Positions 1 to 5,256 of a stretch of 7,789 bases of DNA are shown in pieces; positions within the stretch are counted from its first letter, which is position 1; each line of letters opens with the position of its first letter. The DNA comes from Pseudomonadota bacterium (GTDB lineage: Bacteria > Pseudomonadota > Alphaproteobacteria > Sphingomonadales > Sphingomonadaceae): positions 1 to 7,789 of the forward strand of contig JAEWCK010000294.1 in assembly GCA_023390675.1 (NCBI GenBank). The letters are read 5' to 3'. A model generated the notes under the pieces. It saw nothing but the letters and a program-made list of their open reading frames with translations, searched no databases and had not been told where the DNA came from. A program made the position numbers and the translations under genes.

Positions 1-26
1 CCCCCCCCCGCCCCCCCCCCCCCCCC
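1..26. repeat. C homopolymer tract at the window edge
   Basis: The first 26 bases are all C except for a single G at position 10. On the minus strand this is a G tract about 24 bases beyond the stop codon of the small gene at 50-283. Runs this long are rare in bacterial chromosomes. They are a known artefact at ends of short-read contigs (poly-G calls in two-colour chemistry), so this may be an assembly edge and not real DNA. If real, it would be a candidate slippage-prone tract. Confidence 0.8.
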
Positions 27-49
27 ACTTCGATAGATTTTGCTAAATC

Positions 50-283
50 CTACGGGCTGTCGGGCGAATCGTCGCTGTCGGCCAGGACCACGGCGCCACC
101 GATGATCGCGACAGTCGCGAGAACACCGATCAGAACCGCAGGCGCAAGATCGCTGCTCTTCTTGCCGCCGGTCGAAGCGCGGACGCCCGAAAGCGACAGC
201 TTCGAAGCCGGGCTCGGAGCCGCCAGAACAGGGGCCGACGCCATCGAGACGATAGCAGCGGCCGTGAGAAGCTTAGTGAACAC
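50..283 (-). CDS. Small secreted or membrane-anchored hypothetical protein (77 aa)
   Basis: Function unknown. The protein has a clear signal peptide: basic start (K4), hydrophobic core, and a likely cleavage at VLA/AP after residue 21. A Ser/Lys-rich linker (about 24-46) follows, then a strongly hydrophobic helix (about 47-68, rich in Ala, Val, Ile and Gly) and a short acidic tail with DSDDSPDSP. It is therefore expected in the periplasm with its C-terminal helix in the inner membrane, or as a small exported hydrophobic peptide. The start is GTG at 281-283. It is supported by a good Shine-Dalgarno sequence 7 bases upstream, and the signal peptide begins exactly there. The stop is TAG at 50-52. 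From memory, sphingomonads carry many small proteins of this shape near surface-polysaccharide genes, but I cannot confirm homology here. The gene is transcribed away from the rest of the locus. Confidence 0.72.
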   Translation of the reverse strand: MFTKLLTAAAIVSMASAPVLAAPSPASKLSLSGVRASTGGKKSSDLAPAVLIGVLATVAIIGGAVVLADSDDSPDSP

Positions 284-290
284 TCTTTTT

Positions 291-299
291 CTCCCTCTT
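291..299 (-). promoter_or_regulatory. Ribosome binding site of the 77-aa gene
   Basis: Read on the minus strand this is AAGAGGGAG, ending 7 bases before the GTG at 283. The purine-rich match and spacing are good enough to fix the non-ATG start of the small gene. Confidence 0.65.
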
Positions 300-325
300 A
301 CGAGCTCTGGTGCTCTCGTCGGGCA

Positions 326-342
326 GTCCTATGGCATAGGAC
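326..342. promoter_or_regulatory. Perfect 17-base dyad, candidate operator
   Basis: GTCCTATG and CATAGGAC form perfect 8-base arms around a single central G. The symmetry extends outward, because GGGC at 321-324 can pair with GCCC at 346-349 across small internal mismatches. The dyad lies 42 bases upstream of the GTG of the 77-aa gene, between the promoter and the ribosome binding site on the minus strand. A single-base centre gives little room for an RNA loop, which favours a protein-binding operator over a terminator. No T tract follows on either strand. The regulator is not identifiable from the window. Confidence 0.45.
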
Positions 343-356
343 GACGCCCATCGCAA
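328..356 (-). promoter_or_regulatory. Weak candidate promoter for the 77-aa gene
   Basis: On the minus strand TTGCGA (351-356) is followed after 17 bases by CATAGG (328-333). They match the sigma-70 consensus at 4 of 6 and 3 of 6 positions. The -10-like element lies inside the perfect dyad, so a protein bound there would cover it. Matches this weak are common by chance. The spacing and position are the only support. Confidence 0.22.
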
Positions 357-371
357 CACCTCAAAATCCTC

Positions 372-399
372 GCCGCGACAAGAAACCTCTTGTCGTGGC
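372..399. repeat. 12-bp inverted repeat with a 4-base loop
   Basis: Bases 372-383 pair with 388-399 around the loop AACC. There are 11 Watson-Crick pairs and one G.T pair, and the core is CGACAAGA / TCTTGTCG. No T run follows on the plus strand. On the minus strand a TTTT occurs 4 bases after the stem, too far for a standard intrinsic terminator. It could be a structured leader element, a regulator site or a REP-like unit. There is only one copy in this window. Confidence 0.5.
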
Positions 400-754
400 C
401 TCAACGCAACACTGGGTCCGATTCAACCCCGGACTCTCATGCCGGCAGCCATCGACCCCAACTGCAAGCGCGAGCAGGCCAATAGCGCAGCGCAGCATTA
501 GCGCCAAGGGGGTTAACGAAACATCCTGCAAAAAATGCTGCGTTTCCGGCAAATTGAGTGGTTCTTGCGTTACACTTGGTTGCGATGTCACCGGTGACCG
601 GCATGCGGCAGCGCGTCAGGCACGGGCAGACGGGCGCATCTGCCGCGTCTCGAATCGGGACGCGAGGCCACCGCCCGCGCTTTTCGGGAGACCGCCGGGC
701 CGGCCGAGTGCCGGGCGCGTTGCGAAGGCCGCCAAGTGCCGCGATAACGGTGCG

Positions 755-1813
755 ATGTCGTATCGCTTCCCCGATCGCCTGGCCCCGCTGCTCGCGTGCC
801 TCGCGCTCGCCATAACCGTCTTGCCCGCCGCGGCGCGCGGAACCGTGCAGCAAAACCGACCGGCCGACGGCGCGGTGTTCGAGGGCGTCCGCGCGAAGGA
901 CATGCGTCTCGCCGCTATCGGCTGGCGGCTCGCCGCCGCCAATGTCGCGCTCTGCGACCGGCGCGAGCCCGGCCTGGGCATCCAGCTCCATGCACTCGAC
1001 CAATATGATTCGAGCGTGCGCGATGCCGCGAGGCTCCATTTCGGCTTCGCGACCCCGGTGGCGGTGGAAGGCGTGCTCGCGGACAGCCCCGCAGCACGCG
1101 CGGGGCTAAGAGCCGACGATTCGCTCGTCCGCGTCGGCGGAATCGAGATCGCGGCGCTCCCCGGCAAGCCCGGCACCACGCAGAAGCTGGTCGCAGCGCA
1201 GCTTGCGATCGCGGCGCTGCCGCCGGCGGCGCGAATCGAAGTCGACGCTCTCCGCGCGGGCGTGCCGGTGCATATGTCGATCGATCCGCAACCTGCCTGC
1301 AAGTCGCGCTTCGAGCTCGAGCTGGACGACGGATTCGGGGCGTCGGCGGATGGCACGATGGTGCAGGTCAGCTCGGGCCTGCTCGACGCCTATCCCGACG
1401 ACCAGCTCGCCGCCGCGGTCGCGCACGAATTCTCGCATAATATCCTGCATCATCGCGATCGGCTCGAGGCACGGGGAGTCGATTTCGGGATGCTCGCGGG
1501 CTTCGGCGCCAATGTGAAATATTTCCGCCAGACCGAGACCGAGGCCGACCTGCTCTCGGTCTATCTGCTGGCCAATGCCGGTTATGATCCGCGCGCGGCG
1601 GTCCGCTTCTGGCAAGCATTCGGCCCGAGCAAGGCGGGCGGCATCCTGCGCAGCCGCTCGCACCCCGCCTGGCGCGACCGAGTCGCAACGCTCGAGGCCG
1701 AGATCGCCAGGCTGGAGACGATGTCGGCGCGTCCGATCGTTCCACCGCTTGTGGCGACACGCGACCAGCCGCTCAACGGCGACTGGCAGTCGATTCTGGT
1801 CCGCCATCGCTGA
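755..1813 (+). CDS. Secreted M48 family zinc metallopeptidase with PDZ domain (352 aa)
   Basis: Predicted periplasmic zinc endopeptidase. Residues 1-28 are a signal peptide with hydrophobic core LLACLALAITVLPAAA and a likely cut near AAA-R at 27/28. A PDZ-like segment spans about 95-175, with the characteristic VLADSPAARAGLRADD stretch at 107-122. The peptidase region carries HEFSH at 224-228 (HExxH, two zinc-binding histidines and the catalytic glutamate) and ETEAD at 261-265. The latter matches the ExxxD motif that supplies the third zinc ligand in M48. Related M48 proteins work in outer-membrane protein quality control (BepA, LoiP) or membrane proteolysis, but no TPR repeats are visible here. 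The open frame extends upstream to 395. That part is Arg/Pro-rich and not protein-like, so I chose ATG 755 because the signal peptide begins there. No strong ribosome binding site is visible. The sugar transferase gene follows on the same strand after about 40 bases and may be co-transcribed. The substrate is unknown. Confidence 0.85.
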   Translation: MSYRFPDRLAPLLACLALAITVLPAAARGTVQQNRPADGAVFEGVRAKDMRLAAIGWRLAAANVALCDRREPGLGIQLHALDQYDSSVRDAARLHFGFATPVAVEGVLADSPAARAGLRADDSLVRVGGIEIAALPGKPGTTQKLVAAQLAIAALPPAARIEVDALRAGVPVHMSIDPQPACKSRFELELDDGFGASADGTMVQVSSGLLDAYPDDQLAAAVAHEFSHNILHHRDRLEARGVDFGMLAGFGANVKYFRQTETEADLLSVYLLANAGYDPRAAVRFWQAFGPSKAGGILRSRSHPAWRDRVATLEAEIARLETMSARPIVPPLVATRDQPLNGDWQSILVRHR

Positions 1814-1855
1814 GCGCGCTTGCGGGCGGCGGGATCGTCGGCTTTACAGGTGCGG

Positions 1856-2593
1856 ATGCGCATTTCGTGGGGAAGGATCGGGGAAGCCGCGCTCGCGCTG
1901 ATCGCGCTGACGCTGGCCATCCCCGTGCTTGCGCTTGCCGTCTGTGCGATCTGGATCGAGGATCGTGGGCCTTTGCTCTATCGCGCGGAGCGCGTCGGAC
2001 GGGGTGGGCAGTGCTTCGCGATGCTCAAGCTGCGCACGATGGTGGCCGACGCAGACCTGCTCGGCGGACGGCTCGCCCCCGATTCGGACCCGCGAGTGAC
2101 GCGCGCCGGCCGCGTGCTGCGCCGCTGGAAGATCGATGAGTTGCCGCAATTCTGGAACGTGCTGCGCGGCGAGATGGCGATCGTCGGCCCCCGGCCCGAC
2201 TTGCCGTGCGGCGTCGAGCTTTATTCGGCGCAGGAGCGCCAGTTGCTGGTTGTGCGGCCCGGCATCACCTGCTTCGCCTCGCTCGTCTTCCTCGACGAGG
2301 GCCGGCTGCTCGATTCGGTGCCCGATCCGCTTGCGCATTACGAGGCCGCGATCCGGCCGCTCAAGCACCGGCTCGGGCTGCTCTATCTGGAGACGCGTTC
2401 GCTGCGCCGCGATGCCGCGATCGTCATGCTGACCGCGCTCGCGCTGCCCGCGCGGCCGTTCGCGCTGCGGCGTCTCGCAGCAATGCTGCACGCCGCCGGT
2501 GCGGCGTCCGATCTCGTTCAGCTCGCGAGGCGGAGCGGCGCGCCCTCGGCGGCGGGGCGCGGCTGGTCCGGCCAGATGCCTCGCGTGTCATAG
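1856..2593 (+). CDS. Polyprenyl-phosphate phosphoglycosyl transferase, bacterial sugar transferase family (245 aa)
   Basis: Transfers a sugar phosphate from a UDP-sugar to polyprenyl phosphate on the cytoplasmic face of the inner membrane, the first step of glycan assembly. It is the short, PglC-like form with one N-terminal hydrophobic segment (about 10-34) broken by Pro23, as in re-entrant membrane helices. Family motifs are KLRTM (58-62), the catalytic Asp-Glu pair in KIDELPQFWNVLRGEM (D94, E95), VGPRPDLP (110-117) and VRPGIT (133-138). After this it reads CFASLVFLDEGRLL, like the branch with 'ASIRYRDE', and not the GWAQV of WbaP/WcaJ. TTG 1820, GTG 1850 and ATG 1856 are in frame. ATG 1856 best fits the family N-terminus, with GTG 1850 a close second. 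The last 25 residues run antisense to the end of wecC and go beyond the usual family end. The sugar cannot be told from sequence. Confidence 0.88.
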   Translation: MRISWGRIGEAALALIALTLAIPVLALAVCAIWIEDRGPLLYRAERVGRGGQCFAMLKLRTMVADADLLGGRLAPDSDPRVTRAGRVLRRWKIDELPQFWNVLRGEMAIVGPRPDLPCGVELYSAQERQLLVVRPGITCFASLVFLDEGRLLDSVPDPLAHYEAAIRPLKHRLGLLYLETRSLRRDAAIVMLTALALPARPFALRRLAAMLHAAGAASDLVQLARRSGAPSAAGRGWSGQMPRVS

Positions 2594-3816
2594 ACCTGCT
2601 TGTCGGCGCGCTCGTCGAGCGGGACCGACTTGAACACGTCGTGATCGACCAGCACGACGAAGATACCGCAGGTCTCGATCGCGGTGTCGATGTCGACCAG
2701 CGCCGCGCCGCTACCCTCGAATGCCGTGGGCAGCTTGTCGGCATAGGGCTCGACGATGCGGATCCGCTCGCCGAACCGTCCGGCGAGCGCCGTGGCGACC
2801 TTCAGCGCGGGGCTCTCGCGGAAATCGTCGATATTGGCCTTGAAGGCGAGGCCCAGGCACGCGACGCGCGCCGCGGGGTTCGCCTCGATCGCGGCGGCCG
2901 CCTGCGCGATCACGTGATCGGTCTTGCCGTCGTTCACTTCGCGCGCGGTGCGGATCAGCGGCGTCTGCTCGGGCGCAGCGCTGACGAGGAACCAGGGATC
3001 CACTGCGATGCAATGCCCGCCGACGCCTGGACCCGGCGAGAGGATGTTGACGCGCGGGTGGCGGTTGGCGAGGCGGATGACTTCCCACACGTCCACCCCC
3101 ATCCGATCGGCGACGAGGCTCAGCTCGTTGGCGAAGGCGATGTTCACGTCGCGGAAGGCGTTCTCGGTGAGCTTGGTCATCTCCGCCGCTTTCGCGGTGG
3201 TGGTGACGCAGGCGCCGCGGACGAAGCGGCGATAGAATTGCAGCGCCTTGCGCGCGCAGCGCGGCGTGATCCCGCCGATGACGCGGTCATTGTCGATCAG
3301 TTCGACCAGGATGCGGCCCGGAAGCACGCGCTCGGGACAATAAGCGACTGCGATATCGGCGCTGCCCGCGCAATGCCCGGGAACCTTGAGATCGGGACGG
3401 AGCCGGGCAAGCAGCTCGGCGACCTTCTCGGTGGTGCCGACCGGCGAAGTCGATTCGAGGATGACGACGTCGCCGGGCTTGAGCACGATCGCGACATTGG
3501 TCGCGGCCTTGAGCACATAGCCGATATCCGGCGCGTGATTCTCGCCGAAGGGCGTGGGGACGGCGATGACGAACACGTCGGCCGGCTCGATCTGGAGCGA
3601 GGCGCGCAGATTGCCGCGCGCGACCACGCCCGAGACAAGGCCGTCGAGATCGATCTCCTCGATATGGACCTTGCCCGAATTGACCGTGTCGACGACCGAG
3701 GCATGGACGTCCACACCGAGCACCCTCGCGCCGGTGCGCGCGATCACCGCGGCGGTGGGAAGCCCGATATAGCCCAGGCCGAGAACGCAAACCCTCAGCT
3801 CAGAATCCGAAACCAT
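2518..3816 (-). CDS. wecC: UDP-N-acetyl-D-mannosamine dehydrogenase (432 aa)
   Basis: NAD-dependent cytoplasmic enzyme that oxidises UDP-ManNAc to UDP-ManNAcA in two steps. The N-terminal Rossmann fold shows GLGYIGLP (13-20). Family blocks follow: AVPTPF (85-90), ILESTSPVGTTEK (119-131), YCPERVLPG (159-167), EMTKLTENAFRDVNIAFANE (212-231) and the catalytic cysteine in GPGVGGHC (262-269, C269). The C-terminal domain has GLAFKANIDDFRESPA (322-337). These blocks match E. coli WecC closely, including LANRHPRVNILSPGPG, so UDP-ManNAc is a better substrate call than UDP-glucose. ATG 3816 is preferred: GGGGA lies about 10 bases upstream, and the Rossmann strand starts a few residues in as in relatives. 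Upstream in-frame codons to 3939 code for unlikely sequence. The tail after RGIW (412-415) is about 17 residues longer than E. coli WecC and lies in the overlap with the sugar transferase gene. Confidence 0.93.
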   Translation of the reverse strand: MVSDSELRVCVLGLGYIGLPTAAVIARTGARVLGVDVHASVVDTVNSGKVHIEEIDLDGLVSGVVARGNLRASLQIEPADVFVIAVPTPFGENHAPDIGYVLKAATNVAIVLKPGDVVILESTSPVGTTEKVAELLARLRPDLKVPGHCAGSADIAVAYCPERVLPGRILVELIDNDRVIGGITPRCARKALQFYRRFVRGACVTTTAKAAEMTKLTENAFRDVNIAFANELSLVADRMGVDVWEVIRLANRHPRVNILSPGPGVGGHCIAVDPWFLVSAAPEQTPLIRTAREVNDGKTDHVIAQAAAAIEANPAARVACLGLAFKANIDDFRESPALKVATALAGRFGERIRIVEPYADKLPTAFEGSGAALVDIDTAIETCGIFVVLVDHDVFKSVPLDERADKQVYDTRGIWPDQPRPAAEGAPLRLAS

Positions 3817-3957
3817 GTGCCGCTTGTCCCCGCAATCCGCCGAAGTGGCGGCATGATCGCCGAGGAGCGTTGAGATTTCGGAAACGCGGCGGCGACCTGC
3901 GCAACTACCCGGTGCGAGTACAATGCCGTATCGAAGCAACGATAAATATCTGGTAAT
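3817..3957. promoter_or_regulatory. Divergent promoter region between wecC and the RTX gene
   Basis: These 141 bases separate divergently read genes and should hold both promoters. The segment from about 3938 to 3970 is clearly AT-rich in a GC-rich setting (GATAAATATCTGGTAATATG). TGGTAATAT at 3951-3959 resembles an extended -10 on the plus strand, with only a poor -35 (TCGAAG at 3931). If used, transcription would start near 3966, downstream of ATG 3958, and the RTX protein would have to begin further in. On the minus strand GGGGA upstream of ATG 3816 is a likely ribosome binding site for wecC. Confidence 0.35.
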
Positions 3958-5256
3958 ATGTCATTTGGATTCGGGGAGATGTCGCCGTGGCGTTGTGGTT
4001 CGATCGCTCGGGTTCCGAGCAACTGGTCAACACGACCATATCGGTCGATCAACAATCTCGGAATGGCCGCGATCAACCTGACTGGCAACGAATTCTCGCA
4101 GGCGATCTTCGGCAATGCCGGGGCGAACATCCTCGAAGGCGGCGGCGGCGAGGATAGCCTGATCGGCTTCGGCGGCAACGACTGGTATTATGTCGATACG
4201 GCCGGCGACCTCGTCTACGAGGCGGCCGGGAGCGGCAACGACCACGTGTTCGCCCGCGCGAGCTACCATCTCAATGCCGGGGCGGAGGTCGAGGTTCTCT
4301 CGACCTATGACGAGAGCAAGTCGGACCTCATCGACCTGACCGGCAACGAATTCAACAATGTCGTCGTCGGCAATGCCGCGCACAATGTGCTTGAGGGCGG
4401 CGGAGGCGAAGACAGCCTGGTCGGGCTCGGCGGCGACGACTGGTATTACGTCGATTCAGCCGGCGACCTCCTCTACGAGGCGGCCGGCGGCGGCTACGAC
4501 CATGTCTTCGCGCGGGCGAGCTATCATCTCAACGCCGGCACCGAAGTCGAAGTCCTCTCGACCTATGACGAGAGCAAATCCGACCTGATCGACCTCACCG
4601 GCAACGAGCGCGACAACATCGTCGTCGGCAATGCCGCGCACAACGCGCTCGACGGCGGCGGCGGAAATGACAGTCTGATCGGGCTCGGCGGCGACGACTG
4701 GTATTTCGTCGACAGCGGCACGCTGGTCTACGAGGCGGCAGGCGGCGGCAACGATCGCGTCTTTGCGCGCTCTAGCTTCCAGCTCGGCGCAGGCGCCGAG
4801 GTCGAGCTGCTGACCACGACCGACAATGCCGGCACTGGCGCGATCGATCTCGGCGGCGACGGCTTTGCGCAGGCGATCTTCGGGAACGACGGCGCGAACG
4901 TGCTCGATGGCAAGGGCGGATCGGACACGCTGATGGGGTTCGGCGGGGCTGACACCTTCGCCTTCACCACGGCGCTGGGCGCGGATAATGTCGACCTGAT
5001 CTACGGCTTCACGAGCGGCTCCGACCGAGTCTCGCTCGACCATTCGGTCTTCACCGGGCTCGGCGTGGGGACGCTTTCCGCCTCGGCGTTCGTCGCGGGC
5101 GCCGCTGCGGGGGACGCGGACGACCGCATCGTGTTCGACCAGACGAGCGGGAACCTGTTCTACGACGCCGACGGGTCGGGCGCGGGCGCGGCGGTGCTGT
5201 TCGCCACCCTGACCGGCGGCGCGACGATCACGGCCAGCGACTTCACCGTAGTCTAG
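3958..5256 (+). CDS. RTX-like calcium-binding repeat protein, probably type I secreted (432 aa as drawn)
   Basis: Extracellular repeat protein of the hemolysin-type calcium-binding class. Glycine/aspartate blocks such as GGGGEDSLIGFGGNDWYYVD (61-80), GGGGEDSLVGLGGDDWYYVD (147-166), GGGGNDSLIGLGGDDWYF (233-250) and GKGGSDTLMGFGGADTF (318-334) fit the beta-roll pattern. These blocks recur every 86 residues. The C-terminal part (about 331-432), with DRIVFDQTSGNLFYDADGSGAGAAVLF and ending ASDFTVV, resembles the serralysin/RTX C-terminal domain that carries the type I export signal. There is no catalytic domain and no Sec signal peptide. No type I transporter gene is in the window. The start is doubtful: ATG 3958 has no ribosome binding site, residues 1-30 are unlike the family, and GTG 3987 in another frame looks better. 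ATG 4063 is the latest in-frame choice that keeps all repeats. It may be a matrix or surface protein, or a fragment of a larger one. Confidence 0.8.
   Translation: MSFGFGEMSPWRCGSIARVPSNWSTRPYRSINNLGMAAINLTGNEFSQAIFGNAGANILEGGGGEDSLIGFGGNDWYYVDTAGDLVYEAAGSGNDHVFARASYHLNAGAEVEVLSTYDESKSDLIDLTGNEFNNVVVGNAAHNVLEGGGGEDSLVGLGGDDWYYVDSAGDLLYEAAGGGYDHVFARASYHLNAGTEVEVLSTYDESKSDLIDLTGNERDNIVVGNAAHNALDGGGGNDSLIGLGGDDWYFVDSGTLVYEAAGGGNDRVFARSSFQLGAGAEVELLTTTDNAGTGAIDLGGDGFAQAIFGNDGANVLDGKGGSDTLMGFGGADTFAFTTALGADNVDLIYGFTSGSDRVSLDHSVFTGLGVGTLSASAFVAGAAAGDADDRIVFDQTSGNLFYDADGSGAGAAVLFATLTGGATITASDFTVV
3973..3978 (+). promoter_or_regulatory. Shine-Dalgarno GGGGAG aimed at GTG 3987
   Basis: GGGGAG ends 8 bases before GTG 3987, an ideal spacing. 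That GTG opens a frame beginning VALWFDRSGSEQLVNTTISV, which looks like real protein, but the frame closes at TAG 4155-4157. It differs from the frame of the RTX repeats. The same sequence directly abuts ATG 3979, which is in the RTX frame but has no usable spacing. This site is the main evidence that the annotated RTX start is wrong or that a frameshift lies at about 4047-4060. Confidence 0.4.
4078..4848 (+). repeat. Tandem 258-base (86-residue) coding repeats
   Basis: Units begin at the LTGNE motif: 4078-4335, 4336-4593 and 4594-4848. The third is one codon shorter (SGTLVY replaces SAGDLLY). A fourth, diverged half-unit starts at 4849 (LGGDGFAQAIFGNDGAN) and leads into the C-terminal domain. 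Eighteen residues, LSTYDESKSDLIDLTGNE, are identical at 114-131 and 200-217, and the DNA differs there mainly at third positions. The unit pairs one glycine-rich calcium-binding block with a segment VFARASYHLNAGAEVEVLS. Confidence 0.88.

Larger units (their letters stand above)
284..754. other. 471-base gene-free region between divergent genes
   Basis: This stretch separates the minus-strand 77-aa gene from the plus-strand M48 peptidase gene. Reading frames crossing it give Arg/Pro/Ala-rich translations with no recognisable domain, and the peptidase signal peptide only begins at 755, so I see no gene here. It holds two strong dyads (326-342 and 372-399) and a 12-base perfect palindrome GTCACCGGTGAC at 587-598. 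I could not find a convincing sigma-70 promoter for the peptidase gene. Part of the region (about 500-580) is visibly less GC-rich than the flanking genes, as expected for regulatory DNA. Confidence 0.6.

Noticed and set aside
36..49. Hairpin GATTT/AAATC after the 77-aa gene as a terminator
   Set aside because: The stem is only 5 bp and AT-rich, and no U tract follows. The next minus-strand bases lead into the G tract.
587..598. 12-base perfect palindrome GTCACCGGTGAC
   Set aside because: It is short and GC-rich with no clear partner gene or promoter around it. It could arise by chance, so it is mentioned only within the gene-free region.
395..754. Upstream in-frame extension of the M48 peptidase (120 extra residues)
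   Set aside because: The extension is Arg/Pro-rich, has no domain and would bury the signal peptide at residue 121. The signal peptide at ATG 755 marks the real start.
788..799. Possible lipobox LLAC in the M48 peptidase (Cys15)
   Set aside because: The hydrophobic core continues after the cysteine and is too short before it. A normal signal peptidase I cut near AAA-R fits better.
2206..3873. Long plus-strand open frame antisense to wecC
   Set aside because: It is the complement shadow of wecC in GC-rich DNA. The translation is low-complexity Arg/Ala/Asp with no family motif, while wecC has complete motifs.
4078..4848. Tandem repeats as a CRISPR array
   Set aside because: The 258-base units are coding, in frame and contiguous, without spacers. 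They are protein repeats.
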